DNA of 21,658 bases from CAYVBE01 sp964448935 (GTDB taxonomy: Bacteria; Planctomycetota; Brocadiia; SM23-32): contig CAYVBE010000052.1 of NCBI GenBank assembly GCA_964448935.1, forward strand, positions 1 to 21,658. The letters are read 5' to 3'. The translations under genes and the position numbers were made by a program. Under the pieces are notes generated by a model that was given only the letters and a program-made list of their open reading frames with translations, ran no database searches and was not told the origin of the DNA. Shown here in pieces: positions 1-6,255 of the stretch (its first letter is position 1; the number at the start of each line of letters is the position of its first letter).

Positions 1-164
1 CGGCAACATACTACTTGCCGACCCGGAAATGTCCAGTTCCGTCTGAACCAGAACAGCCTCAAGTGGTGGCAGAGAGATACCGGCACGCTACAAAGCTCTT
101 TGTCCGTTCGTTCCGCCAATGCCAGGCCACGTCGAAGTGCGGAGCTATCAACCATTTTCGCAGG
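1..164. other. left edge, no recognised gene
   Basis: No start codon with a credible ribosome site and no known domain is visible. One plus-strand frame is open from base 1 to a TGA at 193-195 and contains the peptide FRLNQNSLKWWQRDTG. It could be the tail of a gene that starts outside the window, but it would overlap the end of the sugar transferase on the opposite strand, and I recognise nothing in it. No clear terminator is seen for the minus-strand gene ending at 165. Confidence 0.3.
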
Positions 165-1223
165 TCATGCCACACTCTCGTGGACGAAGTACTGACGCAC
201 GATGTACTCGTGCATGTGGCTTTTTGGGTAATACATAAGGATGTAGTTCCAGGTGCCGTCCTCGACTTGAAGCTTCCGGTGTAACACGGCTTCACAGAGA
301 GCGTGTTTCTCCTTCGGGCTCCGGCGTCCGACATCCTCCACGATCTTCTGCAGCTTGACGGTGCATGGGAACACGTCATCCAGTTCCCCCCTACTCTTCA
401 GGCGGAAAGCTTCCTCGTTAAGGTCTTTTATCTCCCCCAGATACTCGTAACGTTTCTCGCCGGGTCGAGTGGTCTTGCGGTAAGCCGCGCCTTTCCTTAC
501 GGGCACCCGTTCGTAGCGTCGCTTTTCCCTGTAAAGCCGGAGCAGTTTCTGGCAGATAATTCGACGGTATACCAGGCTTACGCTCTTGATGACAATCGTC
601 CGAAGCAGCACGCAACCGGTCAGTCCCAGGGCATAGATGTTCCACCAGAGCCGTTCCTTTTTCTTCAGCAAATAGTTGTCTATCAGTGAGCGAAGCCTCT
701 TCGGAGACGAGTGTGGCGTGAAGAGCTGAGATATGCCGATGACGCCTGGCCGCACCCTGAAACGGCGGTCGTAGTCCGGTATGTGGCTACAGAGGGCACT
801 GTAGACTACGGGCCGCACCGGCCTGGGCCCGACGAGGTCCATATCGCGCTTGATAACGTTCCATAGCTGCGGCAACTCGTCCAGCCTCGTGTCGCGCAGG
901 AACTTTCCGGCGGGTGTGATTAACTCGGGGCTGCTGGTGAGTATCTCACCGCTCAGACGGCCTTCTGCATCCTGGACAAGAGTGCGAAACTTATACATTA
1001 CAAAAGGCTCTTTATTGAGACCCAGTCGCCAGCCGCGGTAAAGCACCGGTCGCCCCTGTCGCAGCCACAGGACGAATGTTATGAAGGCGAAAAAAGGCAG
1101 CGTCAGGACGAGGAGGAAGACGGCAGCAGACACATTAAACGCCTCGACAATCCACGGAGCGGGTCGGCTGTACCCACCCGGGGGGAAGCGTCTGCCGGGG
1201 TCTGCTGTCCGGAAAATGTCCAT
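165..1223 (-). CDS. undecaprenyl-phosphate sugar phosphotransferase with PilZ-like C-terminal domain
   Basis: A bacterial sugar transferase (polyprenyl glycosylphosphotransferase family) that would move a sugar-1-phosphate onto undecaprenyl phosphate at the inner membrane, starting an exopolysaccharide or O-antigen unit. Numbered from the chosen ATG (352 residues): one membrane helix at about 31-53, MYKFRTL at 76-82, the core TRLDELPQLWNVIKRD at 112-127 with the Asp-Glu pair D115/E116, LVGPRPVRP at 130-138, and FRVRPGVIGISQL at 155-167. Residues about 235-345 are extra to the family. They carry RRYER (R235-x3-R239) and KDLNEEA (266-272), resembling the RxxxR and D/NxSxxG motifs of c-di-GMP-binding PilZ domains with Ser to Asn and Gly to Ala changes. 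The frame stays open upstream to a TTG at 1457, but the extra 78 residues look unlike the family. The ATG at 1223 has AGGA seven bases upstream, so I prefer it. Family call firm; PilZ call tentative. Confidence 0.85.
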   Translation of the reverse strand: MDIFRTADPGRRFPPGGYSRPAPWIVEAFNVSAAVFLLVLTLPFFAFITFVLWLRQGRPVLYRGWRLGLNKEPFVMYKFRTLVQDAEGRLSGEILTSSPELITPAGKFLRDTRLDELPQLWNVIKRDMDLVGPRPVRPVVYSALCSHIPDYDRRFRVRPGVIGISQLFTPHSSPKRLRSLIDNYLLKKKERLWWNIYALGLTGCVLLRTIVIKSVSLVYRRIICQKLLRLYREKRRYERVPVRKGAAYRKTTRPGEKRYEYLGEIKDLNEEAFRLKSRGELDDVFPCTVKLQKIVEDVGRRSPKEKHALCEAVLHRKLQVEDGTWNYILMYYPKSHMHEYIVRQYFVHESVA

Positions 1224-1567
1224 AAATGCGTCCTGAATGACTGCTCCCGCTATCAAGCGCTGCTGCAGTCTTACCCGAGGCAAAACTGCCACCAGCGGCG
1301 ACAACCATACGTATATGGAGGCCGCGTAGCGCGGCGGACCGGCCAAACGCGACAGGCGAGATTGGAACCCCGCCAGTAGAAAGCCGTGGGAGCAACGCAA
1401 CTTCTGTTCCGTGCTTCGCCTCTGCAGAAGAAAACGGTTACGCTTCTCCCCGCGCAATTGGCCAGTGCCTGCCTCCTTCGTTGGTCGTCAAGCCTACCCG
1501 CTTAAAGCCAACAAAGCAAACAACTCATGCCGGACTCCCGCACGGGCCGCATAGCCACCGCCTCTGC
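1224..1567. other. gap between mutY and the sugar transferase
   Basis: If the sugar transferase starts at 1223, this stretch holds no gene I can support. Part of it (1224-1457) is open in the transferase frame with a TTG start preceded by GGAGG about 14 bases away, so an N-terminal extension remains possible. I see no convincing hairpin with a T-tract after mutY and no convincing promoter for the transferase. Confidence 0.35.
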
Positions 1568-2659
1568 TTACCCCTCATCTGCACGCGAACAGAGTTCATC
1601 GGCGATGGCCCGGTTCGCGCTCGGCATGGGGTAGCTCCACAACTGACTTATGTCCACCCAGATGTGGGTCTCGTCTATCGAAAGGCTCCCCGGTGCGGGG
1701 CAGAGGAAGGCGTGTAAATCCACCTTGAAGACTGTGTAGTAGTGCGTCAGTTGCAGCAGCCTCTCGCCGGGATTGACCTCAACACACAGCTCCTCCCGGC
1801 ATTCGCGCACCAGCGCCTCGGCGGGCGATTCACCGTCTTCCACCTTGCCGCCGGGGAACTCCCACATGCCCCCGAACAGGCCCTCCGGCGGGCGTTTCTG
1901 GAGGTAAACCTGCCCGTCTCGTCGGAAGACCGCCACGGACGTGGAGATATCCCTTAAGTTTCGCCGCGTCGGGGGTGGTATGTCGTATTGCTCGCCCCGC
2001 CGGAAGGCCAGGCAGTCCTCCTGCAGGAAACAGCGCCCGCACTCCGGTCGTCGCGGTCGGCAGATGGAGGAGCCGAAGTCCATGAGCGCCTGATTGTACT
2101 CCGCCGAACGGCCCTCGGGCACGCCCGCCCGCGCCCACCGGCGGACCTCTCGCTTCACCGTGCTTTCCGTAGGCCGCCCCTCCAGCGCCAGCAGGCGCAT
2201 GAAAACCCGTGCGACGTTGGCGTCCAGTGCCACCACGTCCTCCCCGAATGCCAGGCTGAGTATCGCGTCGGCGATGTAGGGGCCGATGCCCGGCAGGTCC
2301 AGCAGGTCACGGCGGCGGCGGGGGATGCGCCCGTGGTGTTCTGCCATTACCTTGTGCGCGGCCCGGTGCAGCCGGCGGGCCCGCTGGTAGTATCCCATTC
2401 CCTCCCAAAGCTTCAGCACCTCCCGTTCGTCGGCCTGCGCCAGGGACCGCAGGTCGGGGAAGCGCTCCATCCAGCTATGGTAGTAGGGGATGACCGTGCT
2501 CACGGCGGTCTGCTGCAGCATCACCTCGCTCACCCAGACGCGGTAGGGGGTGGTATTCCGGCGCCATGGCAGGTCGCGGTGATGCTCGGCATACCACTCC
2601 ACCAGTCGTTGGCCGACCTTGGGGATCGTCGCTTCGTCCATCGGATTCCGCGGGGGCAT
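1568..2659 (-). CDS. mutY: A/G-specific adenine DNA glycosylase MutY
   Basis: Removes adenine mispaired with 8-oxoguanine or guanine in base-excision repair. All family landmarks are visible in 363 residues: catalytic Glu E45 in SEVMLQQT, helix-hairpin-helix LPGIGPYIA at 122-130, catalytic Asp D146 in ALDANVARV, and the 4Fe-4S ligands C200-x6-C207-x2-C210-x5-C216. A C-terminal Nudix-like domain (about 238-355) recognises 8-oxoG in this family. Its Nudix box, starting at G271, keeps R285, E286, E289 and E290 but has Cys in place of the late Gly (C292), as expected for a non-hydrolytic Nudix fold. It starts 15 bases after the coiled-coil membrane gene at 2675-3490, so it is probably the third gene of that unit. 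An in-frame ATG at 2641 is an alternative start. Neither start has a strong ribosome site. Confidence 0.96.
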   Translation of the reverse strand: MPPRNPMDEATIPKVGQRLVEWYAEHHRDLPWRRNTTPYRVWVSEVMLQQTAVSTVIPYYHSWMERFPDLRSLAQADEREVLKLWEGMGYYQRARRLHRAAHKVMAEHHGRIPRRRRDLLDLPGIGPYIADAILSLAFGEDVVALDANVARVFMRLLALEGRPTESTVKREVRRWARAGVPEGRSAEYNQALMDFGSSICRPRRPECGRCFLQEDCLAFRRGEQYDIPPPTRRNLRDISTSVAVFRRDGQVYLQKRPPEGLFGGMWEFPGGKVEDGESPAEALVRECREELCVEVNPGERLLQLTHYYTVFKVDLHAFLCPAPGSLSIDETHIWVDISQLWSYPMPSANRAIADELCSRADEG

Positions 2660-2674
2660 GAGTTGGGCGGAGGG

Positions 2675-3490
2675 CTATTCGGGCTGGCCGAACTCCCGCT
2701 GGTAGAGCCGGCGCAGGTCCTCGCGTCTCACGTGCTCCTCCACCGTGGCCGGCGTCGCAGTGCGGGGGGGCGGTTCCATCTCTTCCAGCATCTCCTCCAG
2801 CTCCGTCTGCTCGATGGGCGTGCCGGTAGCGGATTCTACCTCCGCCAGGCGCTCGAACCGCCGCTCGGCCACCTCCAGGCGGTCCAGCTTGTCCTGCGCC
2901 TTCGCCAGCCAGTCCTCCAGCGCCGGGATCAGGCGGTCCAGCTCCGCCAGCTCTTTCAGCATGGCGTAGCCGGCGGCGTCGGCCGCCAGCGACTCAAAGT
3001 CCGCATGCCCCAGCCGCTCTAAGCGCTGCTTCACCTCTTTCCTGTCCTCGCGCAGGCGATTCAGCTTCCCCCGTGTTTCCTGTATGCCGGAACGCAGCTT
3101 CTGGACCCGCTGCTCCAGTTTGCGCGCGGTCGCCTCGGCGTCGGATGGGTTCAGACGTTCCCACAGGCGCGGCGCCACGGAGCCGCCCAGCAGCACAGCC
3201 AGCGTCAGCGCCACGATGGCACTAAGCACGCGCCCCCGCGCCGGGTGCAGGAGCGTGGCCAGCGCCGGCAGAAGCAGTGCCAGGGCCAGCCCCAGCCGCA
3301 CGCCCGCCCACAGGCTGTTCAGGTAATTGCCCAGGGCGCATCCCCACACCAGCCCCGCCACCAGCATGAAGCCGCAGCCGATCTTCTCCCGGTGCTCCTC
3401 GCCCGGCTTGCGGCCGGTGAACAGCAGCACGGTGGCGTAGGCGGCCAGGAACACGCCCACGGCGGCCGCCACGATGGCAAACAGGCTCAT
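2675..3490 (-). CDS. hypothetical membrane protein with C-terminal coiled coil
   Basis: Not recognised as a named family. The 271-residue product has four probable membrane helices in its N-terminal half (about 4-25, 39-56, 64-81 and 88-106). A long charged, heptad-like helical region (about 115-215) follows, then a Pro/Thr-containing acidic tail. The architecture suggests a membrane-anchored scaffold with a cytoplasmic or periplasmic coiled coil. No catalytic motif is visible. Its ATG overlaps the stop of the upstream gene by four bases (ATGA at 3487-3490), so the two are probably translated together and may interact through their coiled coils. mutY follows after 15 bases. The function is unknown. 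Confidence 0.75.
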   Translation of the reverse strand: MSLFAIVAAAVGVFLAAYATVLLFTGRKPGEEHREKIGCGFMLVAGLVWGCALGNYLNSLWAGVRLGLALALLLPALATLLHPARGRVLSAIVALTLAVLLGGSVAPRLWERLNPSDAEATARKLEQRVQKLRSGIQETRGKLNRLREDRKEVKQRLERLGHADFESLAADAAGYAMLKELAELDRLIPALEDWLAKAQDKLDRLEVAERRFERLAEVESATGTPIEQTELEEMLEEMEPPPRTATPATVEEHVRREDLRRLYQREFGQPE

Positions 3491-4236
3491 TCGGTGGCCT
3501 CCAAAAAGGCCGTTACGTTCACATCTCCCTCACCTTCGGCGGGCGGCTCCTCCCGGCGCGCGACCAGCTCTTCCACCGTTCGCACGGGCGATTCGCTCAG
3601 CACCCCGCGGTTCTCGCCGATCAGCTCATTCACCTGTTCCAGCAGTTCCTCGGTGCGGCCTGTAAGCTGATTCACCCGCGCGATTTCCTTCTTGGCGGGC
3701 AGAGACGCCAGGGCGGCCTGTGTTCCGGTTATCCTGCTGACCACTTCCCGCCGCTTGTCCGCTGCGGCCTCCTCGGCTTCCGCCAGGTCCTGGAGGGTCT
3801 GCTCGTAGCTGTTCCTCTGCAGCAGGAACAGCCGGACCTGCTCTACGAGTTCCTCACGGCTGTAATCGCGTCCGTGCAGGGGCACGGGCCAGGTGGCAGC
3901 CTCCTCGGCCGCCTGGTGCGCCTGGCGGAACTCCTCCGCCAGGTCCCGTGCGGCCGTCAGCCGTTCCTGGATTCGTTCTTCCTCGGCACCAATGTCTTCG
4001 CGCGCGGTCGCCAGTCTCTCGCGGGCACCTTCCAGTTTCTGCAGGTCGGATGCGAGCTGCCTCTGTGCGTACTCCACGAACCCCACCGGGTCGGCCCGGC
4101 GCGCCTGTTCGGTCCATCCCCCCTGTTCCCGGACGAAGCCTTTCACCTTCTCCCGGCACCCGGGCATGAACCGCCAGACCGCCAGCAGGCCCACTGCCAC
4201 GATGACCACCACCAACACCAATCGAAGTGTCTTCAT
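3487..4236 (-). CDS. hypothetical membrane-anchored coiled-coil protein
   Basis: Not recognised. The chosen ATG at 4236 gives 249 residues and has AGGGGG about six bases upstream. An in-frame start at 4260 lacks such a site. The N-terminus MKTLRLVLVVVIVAVGLLAV is a single signal anchor. Most of the rest is Glu/Arg/Ala/Gln-rich and predicted coiled coil (about 55-120 and 135-215), ending in an acidic Pro/Glu segment. There is no lipobox and no enzyme motif. It is the first gene of a three-gene minus-strand unit (this gene, the four-helix coiled-coil protein, mutY) behind a good promoter at 4273-4301. Pairing of two membrane coiled-coil proteins suggests an envelope or scaffold role, which is inference only. 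Confidence 0.75.
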   Translation of the reverse strand: MKTLRLVLVVVIVAVGLLAVWRFMPGCREKVKGFVREQGGWTEQARRADPVGFVEYAQRQLASDLQKLEGARERLATAREDIGAEEERIQERLTAARDLAEEFRQAHQAAEEAATWPVPLHGRDYSREELVEQVRLFLLQRNSYEQTLQDLAEAEEAAADKRREVVSRITGTQAALASLPAKKEIARVNQLTGRTEELLEQVNELIGENRGVLSESPVRTVEELVARREEPPAEGEGDVNVTAFLEATE

Positions 4237-4272
4237 TCCCCGCCCCCTTTGTGCAGACAAGGTCGAACCCCG

Positions 4273-4301
4273 ATGGTACGGGCGAAAAGGCGGCTTGTCA
4301 A
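4273..4301 (-). promoter_or_regulatory. sigma-70-like promoter for the coiled-coil/mutY unit
   Basis: On the minus strand TTGACA (4301-4296) is followed after 17 bases by TACCAT (4278-4273). The -35 is perfect and the -10 matches 4 of 6. The predicted start lies about 30 bases before the ATG at 4236. Confidence 0.6.
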
Positions 4302-4325
4302 CTTCTGGGTAGGCCGGCGGTGGCT

Positions 4326-4354
4326 TTGAAGGATAGCCCTCGGCGCCGTAGAAT
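4326..4354 (+). promoter_or_regulatory. sigma-70-like promoter for the Cbf5/TruB-like gene
   Basis: TTGAAG (4326-4331), 17-base spacer, TAGAAT (4349-4354). The -10 matches 5 of 6 and the -35 matches 4 of 6. It diverges from the minus-strand promoter at 4273-4301. The predicted leader before the ATG at 4387 is only about 26 bases. Confidence 0.6.
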
Positions 4355-4386
4355 GCCCGTTAAACCTCCGATCTGGACACCACATC

Positions 4387-5256
4387 ATGGACCTTGACCT
4401 GGACAGAATCCGCGACCGACGCAGCATCGAAGATCTCATCGAATTCGGCATCGTGAACCTGGACAAGCCGTCCGGTCCCACCTCCTTCCGCGCCGCCAGC
4501 ATGACCGGCAATATCCTCGATGCGCGCAAGAGCTGCCACTACGGCACCCTTGACCCCAAGGTCACCGGCGTGCTGCCCGTGGGGCTGAACCGCGCCTGCC
4601 GGCTGGCCCAGTGGTTCCTCAAGAAGGACAAGACCTACGAGGGCGTCATGCGCCTGCACCGCGACGTGCCGCTTGAGGAGGTGGAATGGGAGATGCGGGA
4701 TTTCCGCGGCGTGATCGAGCAGGTGCCGCCCGTCCGTAGCCGCGTGAAGCGGCAGGCACGGGAACGCGAGGTGTACCGGTGGCAGATAACCGACGCCGAG
4801 GGGCGCGATCTGCGGTTTGTGGCCGAGGTGGAGGCGGGCACCTATATCCGCAAGCTGGTTCACGACCTGGGGCAGCGGATCGGCGGCGCGCACATGCTCG
4901 GTCTCCGCCGCACCCATGCCGGACCGTTCGGCCACGAGGACGAGAGCTTCGTCACTCTGGAACAGCTCGAACGGGCAGTGCAGAGCTGGCGCAAGGGCGA
5001 GGAGAAACCGCTCCGCCGGGCCCTGGTGCCCGGAGAGGCCATCGGTCGGATGCTGCCGGTGATCCGGGCGCGGGGGGAATGCGTCGAGGAACTCCTGCAC
5101 GGCGTGCCCGTCCGGCCGGACCACCTTCAGGAGCCGTCGGACCTGCCCGAGGGGGAGGACTTCGTAATCCTCTCGGACGAGCGCGGGCTCATCGAGGTGG
5201 CAAGGGTCGTAGACGAGCCCGACATCCTCGCCCGCCCACAGTTCGTCCGTAACTGA
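4387..5256 (+). CDS. truB: tRNA/rRNA pseudouridine synthase of the archaeal Cbf5 type (TruB family)
   Basis: Converts uridine to pseudouridine. TruB makes Psi55 in tRNA, while Cbf5 is the catalytic subunit of H/ACA RNPs and can also act on tRNA position 55. The 289-residue protein aligns by eye with archaeal Cbf5 rather than bacterial TruB: GIVNLDKPSGPTS at 21-33, YGTLDPKVTGVLPVGL at 52-67 with catalytic D56, KTYEGVMRLH at 82-91, GTYIRKLVHDLG at 151-162, and GAHM plus LRRTHAGPF at 167-181. A C-terminal PUA domain (about 222-289) includes EELLHGVPV. Bacterial TruB usually reads GHTGTLDPLATGVLP and lacks the GAHM/LRRT block. The N-terminal dyskerin-type extension is short. No Nop10, Gar1 or L7Ae gene is seen nearby, so it may work alone as the tRNA Psi55 enzyme. 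The gene stands alone behind its own promoter, with a stem-loop 28 bases after its stop. Confidence 0.9.
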   Translation: MDLDLDRIRDRRSIEDLIEFGIVNLDKPSGPTSFRAASMTGNILDARKSCHYGTLDPKVTGVLPVGLNRACRLAQWFLKKDKTYEGVMRLHRDVPLEEVEWEMRDFRGVIEQVPPVRSRVKRQAREREVYRWQITDAEGRDLRFVAEVEAGTYIRKLVHDLGQRIGGAHMLGLRRTHAGPFGHEDESFVTLEQLERAVQSWRKGEEKPLRRALVPGEAIGRMLPVIRARGECVEELLHGVPVRPDHLQEPSDLPEGEDFVILSDERGLIEVARVVDEPDILARPQFVRN

Positions 5257-5283
5257 ATTGGTGAGTTGGACCTGACAAGGCAA

Positions 5284-5305
5284 ATGGACGGAGCGTTCCG
5301 TCCAT
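5284..5305. repeat. perfect inverted repeat / stem-loop after the Cbf5-like gene
   Basis: ATGGACGGA (5284-5292) and TCCGTCCAT (5297-5305) form a perfect nine-base-pair stem with a GCGT loop. No T-tract follows, so it is not a classical rho-independent terminator. It could be a transcript-end hairpin, an mRNA stabiliser, or debris from the neighbouring insertion element. Confidence 0.5.
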
Positions 5306-5363
5306 CAGCACACGCATCTGGAGTCGTTAAAAGCGTTCTCCGTGGGCGTCGTTAGCCCACCGC

Positions 5364-5723
5364 CCGGCGGACATCCAAGACCGCGATGGCGGCAAGCTCT
5401 TGGTGGACTCGCTGAAGTTGGAGGACTGGCCACGACTGGAAAAAATCTGGGCTGATGCCGGCTACCGCTGTCGTTTCGAGGATTGGCTGAGCAAACATAC
5501 GGGCCGGAGCATCGAGATCGTGGAAAAGCCCCTCGGTGGGGGCTTTCAGGTATTGCCGCGCCGCTGGGTGGTTGAGCGGACATTTGCATGGCTCTGTAAG
5601 TGCCGTCGTCTGAGGAAGGACTGCGAAGCGCTCCCCGAAAGCGAGGAAACCTGGATCTACGTGGCCATGAGCAACCTGATGTTGGCTCGTTCAGGCAAGA
5701 ATGCCCAATCGAAGGCCGCATGA
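5364..5723 (+). pseudogene. 5'-truncated IS5-family transposase (DDE) remnant
   Basis: Only the C-terminal third of an IS5-type DDE transposase remains. The frame reads PADIQDRDGGKLL near its start, then WADAGYR (second catalytic Asp region) and RRWVVERTFAWL (catalytic Glu with the YREK-like region), then the typical tail ETWIYVAMSNLML. The first catalytic Asp and the N-terminal DNA-binding region are missing. In-frame sequence upstream of about 5364 no longer matches, and a short frameshifting change is likely near 5358. No matching terminal inverted repeats were identified, although the sequence just after the stop (AGTTTTCCATACACACT) could be an old right end. It cannot encode an active transposase. 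A TTG at 5400 gives a 107-residue open frame that annotation programs may call as a gene. Confidence 0.8.
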
Positions 5724-5829
5724 AGTTTTCCATACACACTCTTAGCCGATTTGCGGGGGGCCACCCTTCGGGGCTCTGCCCTGAACTGCCCCGTCTAGGG
5801 CGGAGATTATGTGTGGCTCTTAAAGGACA
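5724..5829. other. spacer between the IS remnant and the membrane protein gene
   Basis: A short spacer at the 3' ends of two converging genes. It contains an imperfect inverted repeat, CTCTGCCCT (5774-5782) with AGGGCGGAG (5797-5805), with a 14-base loop and no T-tract. This could be a weak bidirectional terminator or insertion-element end. Confidence 0.3.
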
Positions 5830-6231
5830 TTACGATCCCAGCCGACCCTGAGTAATTCCCGCCACAGCACCTCGGATGATCCACGCGAAGATGAGCAAGA
5901 GCCCGACCTCGATCACCCCGGCTGCAAGTGACAGCGCTGACCCGACTGCTATCCATATTCCAGTCGCGACCAAAAAGAGGGCGGGCCTGAGAAAATCCAG
6001 TGGTCCCAACTCGCGGCGGATGCACTTCCGCACCGCGGAATGCAGGCCGCAGCAGGCGAATGCCAACAGGAGGGCCGCAATGGCGGCGAACAGCCCGAGA
6101 GACAACGTAGCGAGCCAGTCGAATCCCCGACCGCCCAGAAGGATAGCCACGAGAAAGAGGGAAAGCGCGAGGAGGACCAAGAACACCCGGGAGAACAGCC
6201 GCCGGTCCAACTGGATATCAACATCTCGCAA
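5830..6231 (-). CDS. small hypothetical membrane protein
   Basis: Not recognised. The 133-residue product has a short charged N-terminus (MRDVDIQLDRRLFSR) followed by about four hydrophobic segments (about 15-34, 38-62, 79-101 and 104-124). A Cys-Cys and a His sit between helices two and three. The start is a TTG at 6231 with GGAG about nine bases upstream. The gene begins 24 bases after the stop of the APC-EIIA permease, in the same direction, so it is probably co-transcribed. It may be an accessory membrane protein, but no function can be assigned. Confidence 0.65.
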   Translation of the reverse strand: MRDVDIQLDRRLFSRVFLVLLALSLFLVAILLGGRGFDWLATLSLGLFAAIAALLLAFACCGLHSAVRKCIRRELGPLDFLRPALFLVATGIWIAVGSALSLAAGVIEVGLLLIFAWIIRGAVAGITQGRLGS

Positions 6232-6255
6232 CTCGGTTCTCCGGCTACGTTCTAC

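Noticed and set aside
1..195. Partial plus-strand gene at the left edge
   Set aside because: Open frame only 64 codons, no recognised domain, and overlap with a converging gene. Not enough to call.
1224..1457. N-terminal extension of the sugar transferase from TTG at 1457
   Set aside because: The extra 78 residues do not resemble the family, and the ATG at 1223 has a better-placed ribosome site. Kept as a possibility.
5774..5805. Rho-independent terminator
   Set aside because: The stem is imperfect, the loop is long and no T-tract follows on either strand.
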